DNA of 56,140 nt from Fimenecus sp045613685 (GCA_045613685.1 JAZLBL010000035.1:1-56140); one strand, 5' to 3'; positions 8,313 to 16,626 are shown, counted from the first letter of the stretch. Numbers and translations: made by a program. The notes: a model not told the origin generated them from the sequence alone.

Positions 8313-8951
8313 ATGGATACTTTTTCACTTGCGATTGAACTTTTAGGTGTTATTGCTTTTGCGATTTCAGGAGCTATGGTTGCTATAAGACGAAAGACTG
8401 ACCTTTTTGGTGTTATTCTTCTTGCAATTATCACAGCTTGCGGTGGTGGTCTTACCAGAGATGTTATTTTCAGTATCTCACCCCCTGCTGTTTTCTCAAG
8501 TAAACACCACTTGATTATATGTTTGCTCGTTGCGCTTTTAGTTTTTATGTGTGCAAAGGCTTTCAAAAAGTTTTATCTTGAAAATGAAACTAAAATTGAG
8601 CATATAAACGACATATTCGACGCATTAGGTCTTGGTGCTTTTGCCGTTATCGGCGTTAAAGTTGCAATTCAGAATGGTTTTACTGAGAATGGTTTAATTT
8701 GTGTAAGTTGTGGTGTAATCACTTGTATATGTGGTGGTATGTTAAGAGATGTTCTCACAAACTCAACACCTTTTGTGCTTGTTAAAAGAATTTATGCACT
8801 TGCCGCTATTGCTGGTTCATTGACATATTACATAATGTTCATTTTGAACATAAACGATAATTTTGCAATTATCGCTGGTACACTTGTTACATTTATTTTG
8901 AGAATTCTAGCAATGACATTTAAATGGAATATGCCAAAGGCGATTGAATAA
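8313..8951 (+). CDS. TRIC family cation channel (UPF0126)
   Basis: A 212-residue membrane protein with about seven helices and an internal duplication. Each half has the glycine hinge motif: TACGGGLTRDV near residue 48 and CICGGMLRDV near residue 145. This is the signature of bacterial TRIC (trimeric intracellular cation) channels, earlier called UPF0126/YicG, which conduct K+ and Na+. AGGAG precedes the ATG by 6 nt. It has its own promoter and a terminator shared with the convergent regulator gene. Confidence 0.92.
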   Translation: MDTFSLAIELLGVIAFAISGAMVAIRRKTDLFGVILLAIITACGGGLTRDVIFSISPPAVFSSKHHLIICLLVALLVFMCAKAFKKFYLENETKIEHINDIFDALGLGAFAVIGVKVAIQNGFTENGLICVSCGVITCICGGMLRDVLTNSTPFVLVKRIYALAAIAGSLTYYIMFILNINDNFAIIAGTLVTFILRILAMTFKWNMPKAIE

Positions 8952-8960
8952 AAAAGTATT

Positions 8961-8990
8961 AAAGAGGTTGCATCAAGCAACCTCTTTTTT
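8961..8990. terminator. bidirectional terminator between TRIC and XRE regulator genes
   Basis: Perfect 11-bp stem AAAGAGGTTGC/GCAACCTCTTT with an ATCAA loop, T-run on the right and A-run on the left. Confidence 0.85.
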
Positions 8991-8996
8991 CATGCA

Positions 8997-10094
8997 TTAT
9001 TCTAATAATTTAATTATTTCTTGGAATTCGGGTTTTGATTTGAATTCGTCGGATAATGTATAGTGTTCAGTCATTACAATTTTCATAAACTGAGACAAAG
9101 TATTGTCACAATATGGTGGTCCAAAATTATAATATCTCATTGCTTTTTCTGATATATCAGGATTACCATCAAGTTCTTTTGCATATTCAGCAGCAATTTT
9201 AAGATATTTTAAAGCGTTTATATCATCACCTGTCTGATGATACAGATGACCTATATGACCGTAAGTATAAAGTCTATTAATACAATTTTTACCATAATCT
9301 CCGTCAGTAAAAATCAAATTTACTAGAGCTTGAATATGTAAAAATATTTCAAGTCTTTTTTGGGGTTCATAATTAAAACAATAACCAAAAGCTGCGTCCT
9401 GAAATTCAAACAATAATTCTTCAAGAGCTTTTTTGTGAGTTGAATAATACAAATCCGTATCAAATGCTATGCTCATTAAATGTATTTCTCTTGAATCTTT
9501 TATAGATGGTAAAGTGTTAACAATTTCTTCCGCTTGTTCAAAATATTCTTTATTTGTGCGATATTCGCCTTCTTCATTTTGAACACATTGGAATTTAATC
9601 AACAAGTGAGAAATCATAATAACTTTTGAACGAATTCTTATACTGTCATCTGTACAATGATTTTGTATATTTTCATAAATAGATGTGATTTCCTTTGTTG
9701 TGTTTTTATAATCGCTATCTACAAAATCTCTGACTTCTTGCAACAGTTCCATATATCGAACAAGTATTCTAAAATCTCCTGGGAATTCTTTAACCGCTTC
9801 CTTAAACTTGTAATAAGTAAAATGCAAATCTTTTAGTTTCATTTCATCGTACAGATTTAAGTATTCATTGATTCTTTGTTCATTATTGGCTTTATCAACA
9901 CCTAACAAGTCATCAATAGTCACTTTAAAGAATGATGCAATAACAGGAAGTGTTGTTATATCGGGATAGGTTTCTCCCCTTTCCCATTTACTTATTGTCT
10001 GGAATGATACGCTTAAAAAATCTGCAAGTGTTTCTTGGGTTAAACCTTTTTCTTTGCGAAGTCTTTTAATATTTTCGCCAAAATAAATTGTCAT
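8997..10094 (-). CDS. XRE family transcriptional regulator with helical repeat domain
   Basis: 365 residues. Residues 7-62 form a Cro/C1-type helix-turn-helix (IKRLRKEKGLTQETLADFL, then QTISKWERGETYPD). The remaining 300 residues are alpha-helical and TPR-like (HLYHQTGDDINALKYLKIA, YAKELDGNPD), as in the Rgg/PlcR/AimR-like regulators that may sense peptides or partner proteins. GAGGTGA precedes the ATG. Its leader holds a perfect 12-bp palindrome (10116-10127), a candidate self-operator. Target genes are unknown. No short secreted peptide gene was identified beside it. Confidence 0.85.
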   Translation of the reverse strand: MTIYFGENIKRLRKEKGLTQETLADFLSVSFQTISKWERGETYPDITTLPVIASFFKVTIDDLLGVDKANNEQRINEYLNLYDEMKLKDLHFTYYKFKEAVKEFPGDFRILVRYMELLQEVRDFVDSDYKNTTKEITSIYENIQNHCTDDSIRIRSKVIMISHLLIKFQCVQNEEGEYRTNKEYFEQAEEIVNTLPSIKDSREIHLMSIAFDTDLYYSTHKKALEELLFEFQDAAFGYCFNYEPQKRLEIFLHIQALVNLIFTDGDYGKNCINRLYTYGHIGHLYHQTGDDINALKYLKIAAEYAKELDGNPDISEKAMRYYNFGPPYCDNTLSQFMKIVMTEHYTLSDEFKSKPEFQEIIKLLE

Positions 10095-10115
10095 AAAATC
10101 ACCTCAAAATATTTT

Positions 10116-10127
10116 TTGTAGCTACAA
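10116..10127. promoter_or_regulatory. palindrome in the XRE regulator leader (candidate operator)
   Basis: TTGTAGCTACAA, a perfect 12-bp palindrome 22 bp upstream of the regulator start codon and downstream of its promoter, where a repressor dimer would block elongation or act as a leader switch. Its role is inferred from position and symmetry. Confidence 0.4.
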
Positions 10128-10164
10128 GTCAATAGTAACCAATTTTTTTGAGTTTTACAATAAC

Positions 10165-10193
10165 ATTATAGTTGAATTAAATTCTCGTGTAAA
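10165..10193 (-). promoter_or_regulatory. sigma-A-type promoter of the XRE regulator gene
   Basis: On the minus strand, TTTACA (10193-10188), 17-nt spacer, perfect TATAAT (10170-10165). This gives a leader of about 65 nt that includes the palindrome. Confidence 0.7.
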
Positions 10194-10245
10194 GGGAATT
10201 TTTCTATTGTAATACAAATACATACAATTTAAAAATACACCATAT

Positions 10246-10280
10246 AAAAAACGCTTAGCATTAATCTGCTAAGCGTTTTT
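10246..10280 (-). terminator. intrinsic terminator of the two-gene membrane operon
   Basis: Stem AACGCTTAGCA/TGCTAAGCGTT with a 6-nt loop, A/T-flanked on both sides. It follows the 60-residue membrane protein gene on the minus strand. Confidence 0.85.
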
Positions 10281-10283
10281 ATT

Positions 10284-10466
10284 TTACCAATGAAGTAATA
10301 TCATCAAGCCACCGATAATTAGCATTAAAATACCAAAGGTAACACAAGCCATTGTTCTAGATGACCTTGCCTCTTCAGCATCTTCATTTTTTATTGCATC
10401 AATTAATAAGGCAGGAAAATTAAATGCACATGTAACTGCAACAACAAGTAAAATTATACCAAACAT
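10284..10466 (-). CDS. small membrane protein, unknown
   Basis: A 60-residue protein with two hydrophobic helices (residues 2-22 and 39-57) separated by a charged loop, AIKNEDAEEARSSR. No family was recognised. GAGGTGG precedes the ATG and lies just after the stop of the upstream bPH-domain gene (12-nt gap), so the two form an operon closed by a terminator. Confidence 0.65.
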   Translation of the reverse strand: MFGIILLVVAVTCAFNFPALLIDAIKNEDAEEARSSRTMACVTFGILMLIIGGLMILLHW

Positions 10467-10478
10467 CTAACCACCTCG

Positions 10479-11117
10479 TTATTCTTCGGTATCTTCAACT
10501 TTAACTTTCGCTTTATTCTTCTTAACTGGTTTAACAACCACATCAACTGGTTTATTTGCTTCTTCTTTTTCTTCACGGATTTTATCAGCGATTGCTTTCT
10601 TTCTGAAATGTTCTTCATTTCTCTGTTTATGCTCTTCTTCAAGTTTTGCTGCAATATCACGAGCACGTTTGAAGTGACCACCCATTTTAATAAGGAATAA
10701 ATCAGCATCAACAGGTGAAATTTCAACATATCTTTTTTCTTTATTACCGTTGTCGATTGAATAATGATAATAACCAATTACAAGTTTTTCGTTTGAGAGT
10801 GTTGCGTGTTTAGTATTTTTATTCTTCTCAACCGGCTTATTATCAATTTCAAAAATATTGCCATAACCAATTCTTATTCTGATAAAAGGCCATTGGTGAA
10901 TAAATATTGCTTTATCTTCAAGGGTATAATATGTATTGAAAACTAATGGTAATAAAAATACAACATCAACGATTATGAGAAATATGCCTAAACCATTTGT
11001 AATTGCTTTATAATAAAGAAAATATGACAAAATAAACATACCAATAATCATAAGATGATAAATTGCCAAAGCGATATAAAGCACAGGGCTTATTTTGCTT
11101 TTGAATTTAGTCTTCAC
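10479..11117 (-). CDS. membrane protein with bacterial PH domain (bPH_4-like) and charged tail
   Basis: 212 residues. Two transmembrane helices (about 10-30 and 40-60) are followed by a segment starting NTYYTLEDKAIFIHQW and continuing to the Asp/Leu-rich end of a PH-like barrel (near residue 140). This resembles the PF06713 (bPH_4) family. The last 70 residues are a charged helix rich in Lys/Glu (AAKLEEEHKQRNEEHF, then EEKEEANKP). The start is the GTG at 11117 with GGGAG 8 nt upstream. The longer open frame to 11345 lies antisense to the TauE/SafE gene and is rejected. Function is unknown; a membrane-anchored scaffold is possible. Confidence 0.65.
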   Translation of the reverse strand: MKTKFKSKISPVLYIALAIYHLMIIGMFILSYFLYYKAITNGLGIFLIIVDVVFLLPLVFNTYYTLEDKAIFIHQWPFIRIRIGYGNIFEIDNKPVEKNKNTKHATLSNEKLVIGYYHYSIDNGNKEKRYVEISPVDADLFLIKMGGHFKRARDIAAKLEEEHKQRNEEHFRKKAIADKIREEKEEANKPVDVVVKPVKKNKAKVKVEDTEE

Positions 11118-11142
11118 ACAAATCACTCCCGGAGGTTTTGTT
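11118..11142. promoter_or_regulatory. 25-bp divergent spacer with back-to-back SD sites
   Basis: The GTG of the leftward bPH gene and the TTG of the rightward TauE/SafE gene are only 25 bp apart. The spacer contains CTCCCGGAGG, so the two SDs abut head to head and are almost reverse complements. There is no room for promoters here; each must lie inside the opposite gene. Confidence 0.6.
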
Positions 11143-11493
11143 TTGAATAATGTTAAAAAGTTTTTTGTTGGAACGCTAATCGGTGCAACAAATATAATTC
11201 TTGGCGCTGGCGGTGGAATGCTGACTGTCCCATTATATTGCAAAATGGGTATGGAACAAAGCAAAGCCCAAATCAACGCAGTTGCAACAATTCTTCCAAT
11301 TACAATTATTAGTTCAATTATATATCTTCTTAACGGTAATGTCAACTTATTAGATGCTTATGTTTTCTTATTACCCGGACTTTTAGGAAGTATTATCGGT
11401 ACTTTTTTAATTAAACGAATCAGTAACAATGCCCTGTCTTTTGTCTTTGCAATATTTATGATTTGGTCGGGAGTGAGACTTTTTATAAAATGA
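11143..11493 (+). CDS. TauE/SafE (TSUP) family transporter, N-terminal half protein
   Basis: 116 residues, four hydrophobic helices. The first helix pair contains GATNIILGAGGGMLTVPL, the TSUP glycine motif. TSUP exporters of about 250 residues consist of two such halves; this protein is only one. The start is a TTG at 11143 with GGAGG 7 nt upstream. Its stop overlaps the ATG of the second half (ATGA), so the two are made together and probably pair in the membrane. Substrate may be a sulfur oxyanion or organic anion; sequence does not decide. Confidence 0.85.
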   Translation: MNNVKKFFVGTLIGATNIILGAGGGMLTVPLYCKMGMEQSKAQINAVATILPITIISSIIYLLNGNVNLLDAYVFLLPGLLGSIIGTFLIKRISNNALSFVFAIFMIWSGVRLFIK

Positions 11494-11849
11494 CTAATAC
11501 TTTATCAATTATCGCAGGATTTTTGGCTGGAATTATCGGCTCAATGGGATTCGGTGGCGGTGGAATACTGATAATTTTCTTAGTTGTATTTGCAAATGTG
11601 CCACAAATCACGGCACAAGGAATTAATTTGATTTTCTTTATCCCTTGTGCAATATTGTCAGTGATTATTTATGCTATTAAAAAGCAAATTAATTTTAAAG
11701 AGATTATCCCTGTTATACTGGGCGGAATATTAGGTGCTATCCCTGCAAGTTTTCTTTTAAATCTAATTGACACTCGTTATCTTTCAAAAATCTTTGCTGT
11801 GTTTTTAATTTCTATGGGCATTATCTCAATTATCAAAATCAAAAAATAA
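11490..11849 (+). CDS. TauE/SafE (TSUP) family transporter, C-terminal half protein
   Basis: 119 residues, four hydrophobic helices, with GIIGSMGFGGGGILIIFL, the second copy of the TSUP glycine motif, near residues 14-31. The ATG overlaps the stop of the first half. The two coding frames differ by one position, so this is a true two-gene split rather than a read-through, and both halves start and end cleanly. Together they equal one normal TSUP exporter. Confidence 0.85.
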   Translation: MTNTLSIIAGFLAGIIGSMGFGGGGILIIFLVVFANVPQITAQGINLIFFIPCAILSVIIYAIKKQINFKEIIPVILGGILGAIPASFLLNLIDTRYLSKIFAVFLISMGIISIIKIKK

Positions 11850-11851
11850 TA

Positions 11852-11880
11852 TTGTAACAAAATATTTTATATGCTAAAAT
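11852..11880 (+). promoter_or_regulatory. extended -10 sigma-A promoter of the GH-A-like gene
   Basis: TTGTAA (11852-11857), 17-nt spacer ending TGC, TAAAAT (11875-11880), 28 nt before the start codon. Confidence 0.65.
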
Positions 11881-11908
11881 TATCCTATCAAAACAAGGTG
11901 GGATTCTT

Positions 11909-14428
11909 ATGAAAAAAGGTAAAAAAATATTGTTGGGAATTTTAAGCACACTTCTATCACTTGTTATAATTCTTGGTGTGGCTTTTATGGTTATAAAAGT
12001 GCCAACACTCACTATTGATTTTTCAAAGCAATCAGAATTGACAGGTCGTGCTTCGGGATTTCTCTATGGTCTTGCTGAAAACGAAGTACCAACAAGTGAA
12101 ATAACAGAGAGCATTGCCATAAATACTCTTGCGACAAAGCCTGCGGGTGGCCTTCAACACCCTATCGGTGATGTTAATCAAGTGTATAAAACATTCACTA
12201 ACGCTGGTGGTGAATATCTTTTCATTTATACACAGGATATGTATGACACTTGGTATTATCAGTTTGACAGTCTTGAACTTTATAATGAGAGAGTCAAGAA
12301 AACTGTTACTGAAATGGAAAACTCAGAATATAAAGATAAGTTGGTTTATTGCATTTATAACGAGATGGACAATGGTGTTTGGTTTGGCAACCATTGGGAA
12401 GAAGCAAATCGTTATAAATTCTATGATGCTTGGAAATCTACATATAATGTAGTTAAAGGCATAAATCCTGACGCTAAAATAGCTGGTCCTGGTCACTGTG
12501 GATATAACTATGAATGGAACAAGGAATTTTTGACATATTGCAAAGAGAACAACTGTCTCCCTGATATGTTTGTATGGCATGAACTTGCAGGTGAGCCTAA
12601 CTATTCAATTTATTGGATGGAATATCGTTTCAACGAATTCAACGAAATGTGTGACGAATTAGGTGTTGCAAGAATGCCTATCTGCATTTCAGAATACGGA
12701 CTTATGCAGACTAACGGTATCCCTGGTGAATCAGTAAAATGGATTTCTCGTCTTGAAGCAAGTGATGTTTATGGTTGTGTGGCATATTGGAGACTTGCAA
12801 ATAACCTTGCTGAAACTGTTGCTGACGATGTTACACCTAACTCAAACTATTGGGTTTATAAATTCTATGCTGATATGAAAGGCAAAGAATTAGAAGTTAC
12901 AGAATGGGATTTATTCCACAGCAATATCGGCAACTGGCTTAAAGGTAAATATCCACTTTTCAATAAAGGATTTATTGGCACAGCGTCATTCGATGAAACT
13001 GAAAAGAAATTCTATATTATGACTGGTGGTAGTGCCGAAAACAGCAATATAAAGATTGAAAACATTGACGAGAAATATTTTAAGAATGACGACAAGGTAA
13101 CAGTTAAAGTTACTTATGTTGACTTTAAAGGTCTTGGTGGTGCAGTTTATTCACCTGAAGAGTGCTTTACTGATGTTGTAAAGGTATCAGGTAATGCTAT
13201 AAAATTTGATATTCCTTGCGAGCGTGAAAGTCAGTCATATTTTATTGAGATTACACCTTATGACAATGAAGAAAAAAGTGTAAACAAGAATCGTACACTC
13301 CGTTTTGAAGCTGAAGATGCAAAATTTGATGGAAATGCTTTTATACCTGAATGGATTTCATACGCAAGTTCAAATAGATTAGTAGTTAAGGGACTTGATA
13401 AGGATAGCACTATTGAATTCACAGTTGATGTGGATAAAGCTGGGATGTATGACATTGAATTTGTATATGCGAATGGTGGCACAGATGCAGGAAGAATAAC
13501 TGCTGATGTCACAATAAATGGTAGAAATTGTACATTTGAAGCACCATCTACAATCAAAGATGAATATATGGAATGTGTAAGCATTACATTGGAACTTGAA
13601 AAAGGTAAAAACAAGCTACTTGTAGAGCTCTTACAAGATTGTGAAGCTGTTCTAACTCTCGATTTTATTGATGTTTCAAAGCACAGTGATGATGCTGATG
13701 CGAATATTTATTTTGCACCATTACACTCAAGAAATGCTGACGAAAATGAAAATGCTTGGTCGATGGTTGTGCCTTATGATAGTTATTATTCAATTGTTTT
13801 AAGTGATTATGGCAAAATGGAAATCAACGGAATCGAAAAAGAAATATACCGAATGGATTTAGCAGACAGACCTGCTTATTCAAGTCAATTAGATATTAAC
13901 GGATATATTGTTTATCTTCATCGAGGGTACAACAAAATTATATTTGATAACGATGCAAAAATTGAAAGCATTCGAAAAATATCCGATAATTCAAAAGTTA
14001 TTTTCCCTGCTGATATGAAACTTTTCAATGGTGCTACACTTGAAGATGATGAGAATACCACAAGTGGTAAGAGAATCGGGTGGATTGCATCTGATAAGGG
14101 TAGTTATGCTACTTTTAATGTAAATGTAGAAAAAACTGGATACTATAACTTCACTATTGAATACGCTAACAACGAAGAAGGCGGATATCACGACTACAAT
14201 GTTGACCTTGTTGAGCGTTATATCACCTTTACTGTAAATGGTGAAAATCGTGGTAATCATTTCTTCCGTAGCACTTACAGTTGGGAACACTATAAGACAA
14301 AAACTGTTGTGCTTTACTTAGATGCTGGCGATAATGAAATCAAACTTTCAAATGATGGTTCATATAGTTTTAATAATAAAGTCACCTATGCACCAAATAT
14401 AGGCAATATAACTGTTAATCCATTCTAG
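11909..14428 (+). CDS. membrane-anchored GH-A clan glycoside hydrolase-like protein with CBM-like domains
   Basis: 839 residues. Residues 7-29 are a single hydrophobic anchor or signal peptide, so the rest is extracellular. Residues 45-340 look like a TIM barrel of clan GH-A (GH39/GH30-like): YCIYNEMDN holds the Asn-Glu acid/base (E152) and ICISEYGLM the nucleophile (E262), with HEL between them. Downstream is a beta-rich linker, then a CBM6/35-like module opening RFEAEDAKFDG (about residues 460-595), a further beta region, and a second CBM-like module at the C-terminus (TYSWEHYKTKTVVLYLDAG). AAGGTGGG precedes the ATG. It is flanked by its own promoter and terminator, so it is monocistronic. 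The exact family and polysaccharide target are not recognised. Confidence 0.75.
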   Translation: MKKGKKILLGILSTLLSLVIILGVAFMVIKVPTLTIDFSKQSELTGRASGFLYGLAENEVPTSEITESIAINTLATKPAGGLQHPIGDVNQVYKTFTNAGGEYLFIYTQDMYDTWYYQFDSLELYNERVKKTVTEMENSEYKDKLVYCIYNEMDNGVWFGNHWEEANRYKFYDAWKSTYNVVKGINPDAKIAGPGHCGYNYEWNKEFLTYCKENNCLPDMFVWHELAGEPNYSIYWMEYRFNEFNEMCDELGVARMPICISEYGLMQTNGIPGESVKWISRLEASDVYGCVAYWRLANNLAETVADDVTPNSNYWVYKFYADMKGKELEVTEWDLFHSNIGNWLKGKYPLFNKGFIGTASFDETEKKFYIMTGGSAENSNIKIENIDEKYFKNDDKVTVKVTYVDFKGLGGAVYSPEECFTDVVKVSGNAIKFDIPCERESQSYFIEITPYDNEEKSVNKNRTLRFEAEDAKFDGNAFIPEWISYASSNRLVVKGLDKDSTIEFTVDVDKAGMYDIEFVYANGGTDAGRITADVTINGRNCTFEAPSTIKDEYMECVSITLELEKGKNKLLVELLQDCEAVLTLDFIDVSKHSDDADANIYFAPLHSRNADENENAWSMVVPYDSYYSIVLSDYGKMEINGIEKEIYRMDLADRPAYSSQLDINGYIVYLHRGYNKIIFDNDAKIESIRKISDNSKVIFPADMKLFNGATLEDDENTTSGKRIGWIASDKGSYATFNVNVEKTGYYNFTIEYANNEEGGYHDYNVDLVERYITFTVNGENRGNHFFRSTYSWEHYKTKTVVLYLDAGDNEIKLSNDGSYSFNNKVTYAPNIGNITVNPF

Positions 14429-14450
14429 ATATTGTGTTAAAATTTTTGAC

Positions 14451-14480
14451 AAAAAAAGGCACTTTTTAGTGCCTTTTTTT
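14451..14480 (+). terminator. intrinsic terminator after the GH-A-like gene
   Basis: Stem AAAAGGCAC/GTGCCTTTT with a short T/A loop followed by a T-run. Confidence 0.85.
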
Positions 14481-14518
14481 GCTATTGTGCCAAAATTATA
14501 TTTATTATTTCTTTTCTA

Positions 14519-14547
14519 TTGATAATACTATATTTATAATGTATAAT
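14519..14547 (+). promoter_or_regulatory. sigma-A-type promoter of the oad operon
   Basis: TTGATA (14519-14524), 17-nt spacer, perfect TATAAT (14542-14547). Leader of about 67 nt to oadA. Confidence 0.7.
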
Positions 14548-14620
14548 TAACACAATACAAATTAAATTGGGAAATATTTGTATTTTAAGAATTTAAACAT
14601 GTGTTTGGAGGCAAAAAACT

Positions 14621-16003
14621 ATGAAAGTACAGTTTACTGAAACCGTATTGAGAGATGCCAACCAGTCACTTATTGCGACAAGAATGCCGTTCGAAGATTT
14701 TGAACCGGCTCTCGAAAATCTCAATAAAGCTGGATTTTATTCTCTTGAATGCTGGGGCGGTGCTACATTCGACTCATGTCTTCGCTATCTTAACGAAGAC
14801 CCATGGGTAAGACTTCGCAACATCAAAGCTAAATGTCCTGATACAAAGCTTCAGATGCTTCTTCGTGGTCAAAACCTTTTAGGTTACAAGCACTATCCAG
14901 ATGATGTTGTTAGAATGTTTGTTAAAAAGAGCATTGAAAATGGTATTGATGTTATCAGAATTTTCGATGCACTCAACGACGTTCGCAACATTCAAGTAGC
15001 AGTTGATGAAACAATTAAGAATGGCGCAATCGCATCAGGTGCTATTTCTTACACAACAAGCCCTGTTCACACACTCGAGAACTATGTGGCTCTTTGTAAA
15101 GAAATGAAAGAAATGGGTTGTTCTACAATTTGTATCAAAGATATGGCAGGTGTTATGACTCCTGTTGAAGCAAAAGACCTTGTTGGTGCAATCAAAGATG
15201 CAATGCCTGAAATGCCAGTTATTCTTCATACTCACTGCACAACAGGTATGGCTTATATGACAATTCTTAAAGCAGTTGAAGCTGGTTGTGATATTATTGA
15301 CACAGCAACATCTTGCTTCTCAGGTGGTACAGCACAACCTGCTACAGAAACTTTATATGATGCTCTTGCAGGTCTTGGCTATGAAACAGGTCTTGATAGA
15401 GATGCATTAAAAGCAATTAATGACCACTTCAAGCCACTTCGTGACCAATATCTCTCTTCAGGTCTTTTAAAACCAAAGGCACTTGTAACTGATACAGACG
15501 CTTTGACTTACAAAGTTCCTGGTGGTATGCTTTCAAATATGATGGCAAATCTTGAAGATATGAACGCTCTTGACAGAATGGAAGAAGCTCTTCTTGAAAT
15601 CCCTCAGGTTCGTAAAGATATGGGCTATCCTCCACTTGTTACTCCTCTTAGCCAGATGGTTGGTAACCAAGCTGTTACAAACGTTCTTGTTGGCGAAAGA
15701 TATAAGAACATTTCAAAAGAAATCAAAGCTTATATCAAGGGCGAATACGGCAAGGCTCCTGGTGAAATCGATGCTGACCTTCAGAAAAAGGTTCTTGGTG
15801 ATGACGAACCTGTTACTTGTCGTTTTGCTGATACTCTTGAACCAGCATTCGAACAGACAAAAGCTGAACTTGGTGATATCGCAAAATGCGACGAAGACGT
15901 TCTTTCTTACATCGCATTCCCACAGCAAGCTGAAAAATTCTTTGAAGCAAGAGCTGAGAAAGAGAAGAATACATTTAAGTATTCAATCAAGAGAATTGAT
16001 TAA
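14621..16003 (+). CDS. oadA: oxaloacetate decarboxylase alpha subunit (carboxyltransferase)
   Basis: 460 residues, a pyruvate carboxylase/HMGL-like TIM barrel plus the PYC/OADA helical domain. Seen are RDANQSLIATRM (metal and substrate site), VIRIFDALNDVRN, CIKDMAGVMTP (carboxyltransferase Lys), and HTHCTTGMAYMT (metal His pair). It moves the carboxyl of oxaloacetate onto biotin, releasing pyruvate. It ends before a biotinyl domain, which is supplied by the separate carrier gene downstream. GGAGG precedes the ATG. First gene of the oadA-oadG-carrier-oadB operon. Confidence 0.95.
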   Translation: MKVQFTETVLRDANQSLIATRMPFEDFEPALENLNKAGFYSLECWGGATFDSCLRYLNEDPWVRLRNIKAKCPDTKLQMLLRGQNLLGYKHYPDDVVRMFVKKSIENGIDVIRIFDALNDVRNIQVAVDETIKNGAIASGAISYTTSPVHTLENYVALCKEMKEMGCSTICIKDMAGVMTPVEAKDLVGAIKDAMPEMPVILHTHCTTGMAYMTILKAVEAGCDIIDTATSCFSGGTAQPATETLYDALAGLGYETGLDRDALKAINDHFKPLRDQYLSSGLLKPKALVTDTDALTYKVPGGMLSNMMANLEDMNALDRMEEALLEIPQVRKDMGYPPLVTPLSQMVGNQAVTNVLVGERYKNISKEIKAYIKGEYGKAPGEIDADLQKKVLGDDEPVTCRFADTLEPAFEQTKAELGDIAKCDEDVLSYIAFPQQAEKFFEARAEKEKNTFKYSIKRID

Positions 16004-16015
16004 GGAGGACACAAA

Positions 16016-16612
16016 ATGACATTACCAGAAATACTCAATGTTTCTATTACCGGTTTTGTTGTCGTTTTAATTGTTCTTATTCTTCTCGCAGTTATTATTG
16101 TTATGCTTTCAAAGGTAATTCGTGCCGTTGAAGGCGGTGCAAACAAATCAACTGTTTCTAATAAAGAAGTCAAAGTAGAAGCACCTACTAAAAAACCGGT
16201 TACTTCTCATGCTCCCGTTGTTATTCCAACTCCCGCACCAGTACAATATACAAATGGTGTTACTCTTTATAAAACAGATTATAAAACTGCGGCATCAATT
16301 ATGGCGATTGTGAGTCATGAAAGTGGTATTCCACTTGAAAGACTTTCTTTTAGTTCAATCAAACTTGATGACTCTCTTGAACTTTATAAAACAGACTTTA
16401 AAACGGCGGCATCTATTATGGCTATTGTTAGCCACCAAACAGGTATTCCACTTGAACGACTTAATTTTAAGTCAATTAGACTTTGCGATACACCAGAGCT
16501 TTACAAAACCGACGAAGAAACAGCGGCTAAAGTAATGGCAATCACAAGCAAAAAATCAGGAATTCCACTTGATAGACTTGTATTTAAATCAATTAAACTT
16601 ATTGAGAAATAA
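16016..16612 (+). CDS. OadG-like gamma subunit with triplicated C-terminal module
   Basis: 198 residues. Residues 11-35 are one membrane helix and 40-80 a Lys/Pro/Ala-rich linker. Residues 84-195 are three tandem 39-residue repeats starting at L84, L123 and L162. Each contains LYKTD, TAA(S/K)(I/V)MAI, SGIPL(E/D)RL or TGIPLERL, and a final SI(K/R)L. A single module of this kind (an Ala/Ile helix then a strand ending SIRR or similar) normally closes OadG-type subunits of Na+ decarboxylases. The gamma subunit holds alpha to the beta membrane channel. GGAGG is 13 nt after oadA. The extra copies could offer several docking sites for alpha (inference). Confidence 0.8.
   Translation: MTLPEILNVSITGFVVVLIVLILLAVIIVMLSKVIRAVEGGANKSTVSNKEVKVEAPTKKPVTSHAPVVIPTPAPVQYTNGVTLYKTDYKTAASIMAIVSHESGIPLERLSFSSIKLDDSLELYKTDFKTAASIMAIVSHQTGIPLERLNFKSIRLCDTPELYKTDEETAAKVMAITSKKSGIPLDRLVFKSIKLIEK
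16265..16600 (+). repeat. three tandem 117-bp coding repeats in the gamma subunit gene
   Basis: Units start at 16265, 16382 and 16499, period exactly 117 bp (39 codons). Units 1 and 2 are the most alike; unit 3 is more diverged. Many third-codon positions differ while the amino acids are kept, so the duplications are old and under selection rather than recent slippage. Confidence 0.85.
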
Positions 16613-16626
16613 AGGAGATTATAAAA

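Noticed and set aside
11118..11345. N-terminal 76-residue extension of the bPH-domain gene
   Set aside because: It is antisense to the TauE/SafE half-gene; a GTG with SD at 11117 gives a normal start.
15570..16019. 149-residue frame overlapping the end of oadA
   Set aside because: A +1 frame shadow of oadA with Leu/Lys bias and no SD.
16265..16600. CRISPR-like or recent tandem array
   Set aside because: The 117-bp period is coding, the units have diverged at third positions, and there are no spacers.
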